Assembly (NCBI GenBank): GCA_947034895.1
Contig: OX344765.1
Span: 17,737,001-17,801,000 of the forward strand
Direction: 5' to 3'
DNA length: 64,000 bases
DNA from: Rhytidiadelphus loreus
Taxonomy: Eukaryota; Streptophyta; Bryopsida; Hypnales; Hylocomiaceae
Notes under the pieces: generated by a model
Database searches by the model: none
What the model was told of the DNA's origin: nothing
The model's input: only the letters and a program-made list of their open reading frames with translations
Shown: positions 26,813-36,599 of the stretch, piece after piece
How the letters are laid out: every line of letters begins with the position of its first letter
How positions within the stretch are numbered: the stretch's first letter is position 1
Made by a program: the position numbers and the translations under genes

Positions 26813-27460
26813 AAAACAACTCTAAGCGCCATTTGTTGTGCGAGGCATGCATGACTCTTACAATTTGGGGTGGATCACAAAGACACATCACATGGCCACT
26901 TGGGTGTGGGGCAAAGTGGCCGAGAGGAAAACAATTCACGGATCTGGATGCGCGGCCATGCACGGGAGAAGAGGGGGCGGTGCAAATGAAAGCGTGGCCT
27001 CGGTGTAAAGAAGACAGTCTACATTCAATAGTAAGGGTAATTATAGTGGTTTTTGCATAGGGATCCGAACCCGCTTACATCCAACAGTTGGGGTGGATCA
27101 CACACACATAACATTCAATTGGCCACTCGGGTTTTGGGCAAAGTGGCCAAGAAAAAAACAATGTCTGGATCTGCATGCGTGGCCATGCACGGGGAGCAGA
27201 GGGAAAACAACTCTAAGCGCCATTTGTTGTGCGAGGCGTGGATGACTCTTACAGTTTGTGGGGGATCACAAAGACACATCCCATGGCCACTTGGGTTTGG
27301 GGCAAAGTGGCCAAGAGGAAAACAATTCACGGATCGGGATGCGCGGCCATGCACGGGGAGAAGAGGGGCGCAAATGAAAGCGCGGCCTCGGTTTAAAGAA
27401 GACAGTCTTTATTGAATAGGGTAATTATAGTGGATTTTGCATAGGGATCCCAACCTGCTT
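26813..27460. repeat. Tandem repeat, about 390-bp unit, with an extra partial copy
   Basis: The unit begins AAAACAACTCTAAGCGCC (26813 and 27204) and ends GCATAGGGATCCSAACC...CTTACATC. A partial copy (27083-27203) sits between them. Each unit contains AAGTGGCCRAGARGAAAACA and CGGCCATGCACGGG. Open frames inside (about 75-120 aa) follow the repeat and are not supported as genes. Confidence 0.75.
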
Positions 27461-27714
27461 ACATCATTTCTAGCTCTCTTCTACGGGAGAAGGTGCAATC
27501 CAAGAAGAAACTAGTTACGCCCAACTTTGGGGGACCATGTGCTGCAGGACAAACTCAAAAATGGAGGAAGGTACAATCTGAACTATACCATTCTAAGTTC
27601 ACGCCGGGACGCACGACTCGTTTTTCATTCGCCGACGCAGAGGGGTGAATTTGCACTCCGCATTCTCAAGTCGTGCCTCCTAAATCGCATGCAACCATCT
27701 TTGAGTGAAGGGTC

Positions 27715-28812
27715 TTGAGCTTCATGAACAAAAGCAAGCGCTTATTGACCAATCATGTCGTTGGGAAGTCTTTACAGGGCATTCGCAGATTCCCAGACAA
27801 ATGCTCGTCAATTGCGACATGGACCACTTCCGGCGTCGCCTCTTTGCCAAATACATCAGGGTTCAACCGGTCGACCGGGAGAGGTAAAAGCAAGAGCACT
27901 CACAACCCATCCACGTTCATAGGGGAAGTCAACTTCTTCCTCGAAAGATGGTGACACATGGTCACCCATGAAGCACACCAAGACCCACCTCGCAAACAGG
28001 ACGTCACTTGCATTCAAGGAGCTCCTGGGCGCAAGGAAGGACGGCGCTGTGATACACATTCTCCCCAAGTTGTTCGAGTGTACTTGGTAGCAGCGACGGC
28101 CATCCACCGTCCACGTCCTAGCATCCGGAGTTTGGGAGGGTGAGAACCAAAAACGGTCGACTTTTCCCGGGAAGTGCACTGGTGTGAAGAGGGTGTCCAT
28201 TAGAGTACCTATTGGCTGCTCATAACTCAATCCGTCAAGCGGATGTGCCGTCGTCCGAATACCACGGTGCATAGTGAGAGCCAACTTGGTTTACGACGAC
28301 ACATACACTCGACGGCTTGAGTTATGAGCAGTCAATACATACTTCGATGGACACCCTCCCCACACCGATCCATCGCCCCGAGAATAGTAGACCGCATCTG
28401 GCACATGTCCACAGAAACCCCGGATGCCGGGAGAAGGACGGTGGATGGACGTTGCTGCTACCAAGTACCTTAGAACAACAGGAGGAGAATGTGCATGACA
28501 ACGTCGTCCTTCCTTGCGCCGAGGAGCTCCTTGAATGCAAGTGACACCCTACGAAGATCAGGGCCATGGATTCTTGTGCCATGAATCCCCTATGCATATT
28601 GGTGTTCGGACAAAAGATGGGCCGCGAGCGTCCCTACTTTTTTGCTCTACACCGAGTCAGCAAGTTCAACCATGAACGAGCCAGCACGATAACAACGCCT
28701 GAATGGATCCACACCGCACTTGACGGGCATTTGTCCGCGTGTCTCCGAATGCCCTGTAAGGTCCTCACAAGCGACATGAATAGCAAATAAACACCCGCTG
28801 GTGTTGGTGAAA
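27715..28812. repeat. Foldback unit 1, about 1.1 kb
   Basis: Arms of about 500 bp pair around a centre near 28270. For example GCGCAAGGAAGGACG near 28030 pairs with CGTCCTTCCTTGCGC near 28510, GCTGCTCATAACTCAA near 28220 with TTGAGTTATGAGCA near 28318, and the outer CGAATGCCCTGTAA block (28747) with its complement near 27775. Small open frames on both strands reflect this symmetry and are not called as genes. A transcript would form a long imperfect duplex. Confidence 0.65.
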
Positions 28813-29186
28813 TGGTGGTCCGCTGACAATCTACAGTTTTGCAAACTAGAGGGGGTGTAAGCAACGTGGGGACGTGGTCGACACCCAGAAACTAGATCGC
28901 CTTGCTGTTGGAGAGAGCAAGTATCCTGTACAAAAAGGCCAACGGTCAATTCCGGACTTGGGGGGGCAAAACAGCGCACTCAAAGACCACGTAGGCTACT
29001 GATAAGCCCACCTTATGATATACGGAGTCCTCAACCTCATTTACAATCGCACCAGGGTGACGTCCAGGCCTTCCTCCTTTGGGGCCACGAAGCCGAAGCC
29101 AGAGCACTCTGAGTCCCACCTTCGTCTGCCTGTGATGAATGTCGAGGCCCCAAGAGAAGGGGTTGGTGGACAAGTATTGTGACACC

Positions 29187-29447
29187 ATTGCCGGGATGGG
29201 GACTATTGTGAACAGGGTGCCTATCAACGCACATGTTGGCTGCTCAGAACAAGGACCTTCAAGTGGGAGTGGAACATTCATATCCAACAATGCGCAATCA
29301 TCAAACACATGCTGTTATGCATTTTTCGAGGAATGAGCAGAGCTGGATATCATTGCTCCACTCCCACTTGAGGGCTCGCATTGTGAGCAACGAACAGGTG
29401 CGTCGATATGCCCCCTGTCCACAATAGTCCCCATCCCGACAATGGTA
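29187..29447. repeat. Foldback unit 2, about 260 bp
   Basis: CCGGGATGGGGACTATTGTG at the left pairs with its complement at the right, continuing through CTTCAAGTGGGAGTGG against CCACTCCCACTTGAG. The loop holds ACAATGCGCAATCAT. The sequence to the left (28.83-29.17 kb) does not pair, so this unit is a truncated version of units 3 and 4. Confidence 0.65.
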
Positions 29448-29741
29448 GAGCGGCTGCAATCAAAGCCCACGAAGACGGAAGGATGTCGCGGAGGAGGACG
29501 ACGCATGACGGTGGCTCTCATGGTGTACCTCGAATGATGACGGAGGGAGGGATTCATGGCAACGCCTCCCGTCGTTGCCCTTGCCATTCCCGTGAACGCA
29601 AGGCGCATCCAATTCCTGTGAACGCAAGGAGCAATGCCTTCCGAGTTCTCCGCGTGCGAGCTGATGATGCTGCCCACGGTTCAGACCGCACGGTCTAAAC
29701 TGCAGGCGCCGACGCTCCAACCATCGTCGCTTCGTGATGAT

Positions 29742-30655
29742 TCTCCAGCTTGATCAACACCAGCAAGAGTCTATTTGCCGATCACATTGTCGTGAGGTCC
29801 TCGCACGGCACTCCGAGGTGCGCAGTCAAATGCTCGTCCACTGCAGTGCGGACCCATGCTGTCGTCATCCCATAGCCGGATGGATCATTGCTGAACCCGC
29901 TCTTGTGTTTACGAGAACCCACCCCGTAACAAAGTGCGCCTTGTATTCACGGGACTTCCAGTGCGCAACGACGGGAGGCGTTGGCATGGATGCACTCCTC
30001 GCATCGTTCAAGGGCACCGTTATCGAGGGTTGGCACCGAAACCGGTCAACCTTTGCCGGGATGGGGACTTCCGCGAAAAGGTGCCTATCAGCGCACCTGT
30101 TGTCTGCTCATAACAAGTGCCCTCAAGTGAGAGTCGAACAGTCATATCCAACAATGCGCAATCATCGAACACATGCTCCTATGCATTTTCCGAGGAATGA
30201 GCAGAGTTGGATATCATTGCTCCACTCTCACTCGAGGGCTCGCATTGTGAGCAGCCAACAGGTGCGTTGATAGGCCCCATCCACGGCAGTCCCCATCCCG
30301 ACAATGGTAGACCGGCTGCGGTTGAAGCCCACGGAGACGCAAGAAGTCGCGGAGGAGGACGACGGAGGCTGGTGGCTCTCCTGGTGTACCTCCAACGATG
30401 ACGGAGGGAGGGGTTCATGACAACACCTCCCGTGGTTGCCCTTGGAAGTCCCGTGAACGCAAGGCGCATCCGCTCCACATAAGAGACGCGTTCAACAACG
30501 ATCCATCCACCACGTTGACATCGTTCGAATTGGTCAGCACTACAATGGACGAATATTTTCCGGACCTTCTCAGTGTGCCGTGCAACGAACACCCAAACGA
30601 TATGATCGGCAAATAGATGCCTACTGGCGTTGGTGAAATGATGTTGCGAGGACCT
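29742..30655. repeat. Foldback unit 3, about 0.9 kb
   Basis: Arms centred near 30185. The outer blocks TCTATTTGCCGATCACATTG (about 29770) and CGATATGATCGGCAAATAGA (about 30598) pair, and the inner CCGGGATGGGGACTTCCGCG pairs with the block ending CCCATCCCG near 30300. Palindromes lie outside it on both sides (29680, 30901). Confidence 0.65.
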
Positions 30656-31099
30656 TTCATCTGCGTGCTACGATGTACAGAAGCCTACTCTACGGGGTCG
30701 GGGACTCGTGTTAAAAAAGTGAGAATATTTGTATTAGTGTATCCAATGTGGGAATGAGTATATTGTTGACAAGAATGAACTGAAAATGTCTCTACAATTC
30801 TCTAATAAATGAGATGCATCTGTAAATGTCATTTATGTTGTAGCAATGTTCAGCAATGTCAATGTGACCTTCGCAGACGAGTTGAGGATGCTGCCCATGT
30901 TTCAGACCGCGCGGTCTGAACCGCAGGCGCCGACGTTCCAACCTTCGTCGCCTCGTGATGACGCAAGGCGCATCCAATTCCCGTGAGCGCAAGGAGCAAT
31001 GCCTACCGAGTTCTCCACGTGCGAGCTGATGATGCTGCCCACGGTTCAGACCGCGCGGTTTGAACTGCAAGCGCCGACGCTCCAACCATCGTCTCTTCG

Positions 31100-32055
31100 T
31101 GATGACTCTCCAGCTTGATCAACACCAGCAAGAGTCTATTCGCCGATCACATCATCATAAGGTCCTCGCACGGCACTCCAAGGTTCGCGGTCAAATGCTC
31201 GTCCACTGTAGTGCGGACGCATACTGGTGTCGTCCCTTTGCCGGATGGATCATTGCTGAACCCGCTCTTGTAATGAGAAGAGGCAAGGACATGGATACCC
31301 CATCCACGGTCACGTCAAGAACGTCCTCTTCACATCCCGGAACCCACCGCCTAGCGGAGTACGTGTTGTGTTCTTAAGACTTCCAGTGCACAACCAGGGG
31401 AGGCGTTGTCATGAACGCCTTCCTCCAACCGTTCAAGGGCACCCCATCCGTGCGACATGCGTCCCCCTCCGCCACATCCTCGCGTTCTCCGTGGGCTTCG
31501 ACCGCAGCCGGTCTACCATTGCCGGGATGGGGACTGCCGTGAAAGGTGCATATCAACGCACCTGTTGGCTGCTAATAACAAATGCCTTCAAGTGAGATTG
31601 GAACACTCATATCCAACAATGCGCAATCATCGAACACATGCTCCTATGCATTTTCCGAGAAATGAGCAGAGTTGGATATCATTGCTCCACTCTCACTCGA
31701 GGGCATTGTGAGTAGCCAACAAGTGCGTTGATAGGCACCCTGTCCACGGCAGTCCCCATCCCGGCAATGGTAGATCGGCTGCGGTCGAAGCCCACGGAGA
31801 ACGCGAGGATGTGGCGGAGGGGGACGCATGACGGTGGCTCTCATGGTGTACCTCCAACGATGGTTGCCCTTGGAAGTCCCGTGAACGCAAGGCGCATCCG
31901 CTCCACACAAGAGACGAGTTCAACAACGATCCATCCAGCACGTTCGAATTGGTCAGCACTACAATGGACGAATATTTTCCGGACCTTCTCAAGGTGCTTT
32001 ACAACGGCCACCCACACGATATGATCGGCAAATAGATGCCTACTTGCATTGGTGA
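31100..32055. repeat. Foldback unit 4, about 0.95 kb
   Basis: Closest relative of unit 3, centred near 31637. CGTGGGCTTCGACCGCAGCC (about 31490) pairs with GGCTGCGGTCGAAGCCCACG (about 31778) exactly, and the outer GCCGATCACATC pairs with GATATGATCGGC. The spacers 30.66-31.09 and 32.06-32.45 kb share AATGAGATGCATCTGTAAAT and a palindrome, so unit plus spacer appears duplicated as a block of about 1.4 kb. Confidence 0.65.
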
Positions 32056-33042
32056 AATGATGTTACGACGAAGGGAACCACGCTCTATGGGATCGGGGAC
32101 TCGTGTTAAAAAAATGCGGGTATTTGTATTAGTCTATCCAATGTGGGAAACAGTATATTGTTGACAAGAATGATGAACTGAAAATGTTTCTAAAATTTTG
32201 AAAATGTTTCTAAAATATCTCTAATGAGATGCATCTGTAAATGTCATTTATGTTGTATGGGAAAGTCATCCGTGGCTCACCATGAGTCCACGTTCAGCAA
32301 TGTTAGTGTGGAGCTATTACTAAAAGCAATGAAGGGTAGACCGGACTTTGGACTTGGAACGCGACTGTGCAGCCTTCCGTCGTAACCTTCGCAGACGAGT
32401 TGAGGATGCTGCCCACGGTTCAGACCGCGCGGTCTGAACTGCAGGCGCTGACACTCCAACCTTCGTCGCGTCAGCCACTTGGGGAGGTGACTGCCCGGAG
32501 GGATCCTGCACAACGAAGACAATGGTCACGACCGTGCAAACGTGATTGCGATTTTCTGGACGAGCTCCAGAAAGACAAAGTTCAGAGTGGGAAAAGAGGA
32601 GCAACGGAGTATTCGATGGACAAACAATTTCACCCCATCCTAGACTACAGCCTAGTGTAGGGCGGGAAAAAATTGTTTCTCCATCAAACTCATCCATCGT
32701 CCCCTGCGTACCTCAGTTCATCCCAAGGGAGCAAACAACCCACCTTACCACATACGTACACCGTTGCACCACGCGCTCGTTAGCAGTGATGTCTTCTTAT
32801 AGGGAAGTCGAGGTCACGTCCTCGCCCGCGTCGCCCGCCTCGCCCGGCGCCTCGCAACTGTCGGAGGAGCCCACTCCTTCCGTCGTCTGGGTCCGCCGTC
32901 GCTTCATCCGTCAAGGGCCCCTTCGCGCGCTGTCAACGGAGTGCCCGCCGAAAGCGCGAACGCGGCGCAGCCCCTGCACACCCATCCATTTCCGCTTGGT
33001 GCATCAACCCTTTTCTTTCTTTTGCACCACGTGCTTCGCTCT
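32056..33042. other. Spacer downstream of gene B
   Basis: Contains the palindrome at 32419 and a small imperfect hairpin at about 32617-32700 (CGATGGACAAACAATTTC against its complement). Plus-strand open frames here are GC-driven and show no recognisable domain. This is probably the 3' flank of gene B, transcribed from the right. Confidence 0.35.
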
Positions 33043-36000
33043 TCAACAGACGAAATGATCGTTCCCGTCTCTACTGTACGTGCCGACGAACTCTGGATAC
33101 TCCAACAAGAGAGACCTGTCCTGCAACGCAACTAACCCGCGCACATTGAGTCTGAAAAAGGGCGTCGTGAGGTTTCCGAAAAACGGATTCCGAGACACGT
33201 ACTGCGACACGCTAAGACCGGACTCTAGCAGGCCCTTGAGATAGAGTCGCAATGTCCTGTCCAGGGTGGAATCGTGCGGGCTGCCAATGTACGACAACGG
33301 GAAGATGGCATTGTGCACGGGATTGAGGATGCTGCTCTCGGGGGAGGAATCGATGAGCAGTGTGTTGCTGGAATTGGCCCTGAACGTGCCGGATTTGAAC
33401 CTATCTCCATCCCAGACGGCCTTGTGCAGAACCTTGAGCCTCAGCCTCCCCTTGGGATGGTCGGGGAACTGAACGTACGTGTCCTCGTCCACGTCGGTAT
33501 CCCACTTGGGTTGGTAGGGGTGCGCCGGACAAGGCAACGAAGGGAGGTGTGGGGGGGGCCTACACCTGCACAACCGCCACGATCGTCTCTCCACGATGGA
33601 GGTGCAGTCCTCGAGCGTGAGCACGCGCATGGACGAGCGCTCCAAGCCGCGGAAGAGGAAATCAATCATGGGATTGGCTACGACGGCCGGCAGCCTCGTC
33701 CACATAGACAAGCGAAACCTCTTCACTAGGCCTCTGAGGAATTCGCGCACTTCCGGACGACACGAGAGGGAGAACTCGCCGAAGACGTGGCGTTTCGTCG
33801 GATCGTAATCGTCCTCCGATGGTGCGCTTGCTGCGGGCGAGCGACCGGATCCGAGGGGCCCGACGTGCTCAACTTGGCATAGGACTCCTTCCAACTCCAA
33901 GACAACAAAATAACTGTACAAGGGCAAAGCAACGGGAGGCGGCGGCGCAGGCAACGGCAACGAGGCCTGCGTATGCGAAATCCCTTGTTCAAAGTAGTAT
34001 TTGAAAATTGAATAAACGGGAGTCCACAATTGAAAATGCGCCCCCCCCAACAGGTGTGGGAGGCTTGAACACAGAGACGTGAACCCTTGTCCATTATCAT
34101 CCTCTTTCTAAACGAGATCCACGTCCGATCCCTACAAACTATCTAGGCAAGCGCTACGGAGGCAGTGAGCAAAGGGATGCAAGGAGATCGAGCCTCACCT
34201 TTGTTACATCCGGAGTGGTGGCTGCAACGGGAGTGGTGGCCGCCACGGGAGTGGTGGCACGCCTCGTGGCGGCGCGAGTCTGGACACCCGCGACGATGGG
34301 AGACATGACCTGTGCAGCTTGCGGAGGGGGGAGTTCCACCTCAGAGACCAGAGGGGGGACTTCAGCAATGGCGGGAGCCTCCAGTGCCATCAGTGGCGGA
34401 CAAGGAGGGCAACTCAGTCGACGGAGTACCAGTGCAGACTCTTCGCCCAACCCAAGAGCATGGCCACCCTGAACCGCAAATGCCAATTGCCAAGAGCGTA
34501 ACTACATTGCCCAAGAGGACTCGGGATAGAAAGCACAATGCACAACACTCTACATTGCACATCACTCAACGCCACGAATTCCCGAAAACACGAATTGCCA
34601 AAAAACGAAACCGATATATTACAAATAGAATACAATGTTTGTACAAACTTTACGAACAGTGTTTCACGAACAATCCGAAAATCACGTCTATACAACTAAA
34701 ATGTCTGTACAACTAAAATCGTCACAGGCCTCGCCAAAAGGGCTCCTACATCTATGGGCCTGTCGCTCCATGGACGGTGGACCCGTCGGGACGACCTTCG
34801 ATCGGCCCGACGTAACACCCTCACATAGCTTCCACACCTGGAAGCGCAATTCAAAAGATGGGGAGCTATGTGGAGGGGTTACCCACCGTGGGAGTCTGGA
34901 CGTCGTCGGAGGGTGAGTCGACTAGCGCATGCTCCTCGTGCCTCGCAGGGGGCAGCGCCGGAGCGATTGGGGCCTGCAAGGGAGCATACTGCTGGGTCAA
35001 GTTAGTGAAGGAGACCTCCATATCTCCCAAGTTGACTTCCAAGTCGTAAGGGTCATCGTCGTGGATGCTCGGACGATGCACTGGCCCAGCGACATGCACA
35101 AACGGAAATTGACTGAGGGCTAGGTCATCGAATTTGTCTGGATCGTCAACGACACTCACCGAAATATTTGCAGCCTCTCCTGAACCCAGCTGTCGAAGTC
35201 CGGACGCTGCGGTGGCCGTGGCGGCGGAAATCGAATTCGTGGTGGAGACTCCGGAGACGTTGTGGAGCTCGCTCACAGGAATGGGAGTCGCAGCCATCGG
35301 AGGGGCACTTGTCTGTGCGGCCTGCTTCGCCAAAATCTGCTCCTGCAGTTGCTTGAGCAACAAAGTGTTCGTCTCGCGATCCCTCCTGTACTCCATTTCC
35401 TTCTCGGCCTGCAGCCTTCGCTCCTCCGCGAGTTCCTTCTCCTTCTGCGCCTTCTTGGCCTTCCGCTTCACCTTCTTCTCCTCCTCCACCCGCTCCCTCT
35501 CCTCCCTCTCCCTCTTGAGCTCCCGATCCTTCTCCCTTAAATCCCTCACGAGGTTGTCGATGGCGTCATTGCGCTTGTCAAGCGCCCCCGAGTGCCTCTG
35601 CCTTTCCCGCTCGAGCATCATCTCCACGTACGCGAGGTTGATCCCTGCCTTGACATCCATGTGGATGGGTTTGGCGTCCATGTCCACCGCGACCGGAGTC
35701 CCTCCTGCCTCGGAGGAAGTCCCCGCGTCCGATGTTGCCGCTTCCGCCGCGGCCTTGGCCATCTTGCTGTACTCGTCTCTGCCGGTTGCTGCCAAGGCCA
35801 GTCGGTTGTCCAAATCTCCGTCGTCCATCTCGTCCAGATCGATCGGGCTGCTCTTTGTATTCGTGGACTTGAGGGCGAGTTGCCGATACACGGCGCGCGT
35901 ATGGGCCATGAGCAGAAGCTCGCCCGCGCTGGCGGCAGGCAGTTCCGACTCCAGGATGTCGACGCTGACCTGCGCACCGATCAGCTTCATCATGTTCTCA

Positions 36001-36503
36001 TCCCCATTGAGATCGGATGGATCGCGGATGGACCTCAATTCCTGGACAATCGCCTGCGACGCCTGAATCCTACATTCCACGAAGTCATCACTGGGATTCG
36101 CGGGAGAGGCGGCGAGGTCGGTCCTCACACTCGCCACCTCCGCCTACCTGGCCGAAGACAGTAGTCTCTGCAATGCAGCCAAATCAGCCTGCAGGTCCTG
36201 AATGAGCATTCTCGGGGGAGAGGGCGGAAGAGACTCCTCCGCAGGAGTGGACACCTCCACTCCAGCCGCCTGCGGTCGGGGAGTGGGAACGCGGAAGACA
36301 TGTGGCCGTGTTTCAGACCGCGCGGTCAGAACTGGAGCGCGGTGATCCTTGGAAGATTGGGTGACGGGATCCGACTGCAGGGCCGGATCTTCAGGTCGGG
36401 GGGAAGTAGAGGGAGTGCGAGGAGGTGGAGGTGGAGGAGACAGTAGTCGGTTTGCGGAGGGAGAGGGGGGGTTGGAGGGAGAGAGAGGAGTGTGCGGGTG
36501 CAT
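33043..36503 (-). CDS. Gene B: coiled-coil protein with an FCP1/NIF-like HAD domain
   Basis: Three exons, all joined in phase 0: 36503-34887, 34468-34199 and 33966-33043, about 936 aa. The order is a Pro/Ser-rich N-terminus, a mixed helical region, a charged coiled coil (about nt 35630-35330, REKDRELKREREERERVEEE), a Pro/Ala-rich linker, and a C-terminal domain. That domain reads YSYFVVLELEGVLC (about 33900), then FLRGLVKRFRLSMWTR, KVLHKAVW, NTLLIDSSPE (about 33350) and YLKGLL...YVSRNPF, the full order of FCP1/NIF (TIM50-like) HAD phosphatases. The nucleophile motif DxDG is ELEG and the usual DDSP is DSSP, so a phosphatase reaction is unlikely; binding of a phosphopeptide is possible. One amber stop (36144-36146) lies in an otherwise open 1.6-kb exon. 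ATG 36503 directly abuts a palindrome (36504-36523). The frame is also open upstream to the amber stop that ends gene A, so A and B could be one gene. Confidence 0.6.
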
Positions 36504-36589
36504 ATCAAACCGCGCGGTCTGATTCCTGCGCGGAGGCGCACTCGAGCTCCGCGGGGAGGCTGGCGTCGAATCAGACCGCGCGGTCTGAT
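36312..36589. repeat. Three palindromes at the gene A/gene B junction
   Basis: Copies at 36312-36331, 36504-36523 and 36570-36589. The last two lie in the 96 bp between the gene A stop and the gene B ATG. In the gene B frame they are read as QTARSD, QTARFD and LTARSE, so they do not interrupt the minus-strand frame. Confidence 0.85.
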
Positions 36590-36599
36590 CCGTCTCCCT

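Larger units (their letters stand above)
29680..32438. repeat. Four palindromes between the foldback units
   Basis: Copies of the 20-bp palindrome at 29680-29699 (one core change), 30901-30920 (perfect TTCAGACCGCGCGGTCTGAA), 31045-31064 (one core change) and 32419-32438 (perfect). They share flanks (GATGCTGCCCAYG before, GCAGGCGCYGACRYTCCAACC after), so they were copied together with the foldback units. Confidence 0.85.

Noticed and set aside
27053..32000. Many open frames of 60-180 codons on both strands in the foldback region
   Set aside because: They mirror one another across the foldback arms and recur with the repeats; no domain or splice structure was found.
35134..36066. 310-codon plus-strand open frame, Ser/Leu-rich
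   Set aside because: Antisense image of the gene B coiled-coil exon; the low-complexity Ser/Leu composition follows from the Glu/Arg codons on the other strand.
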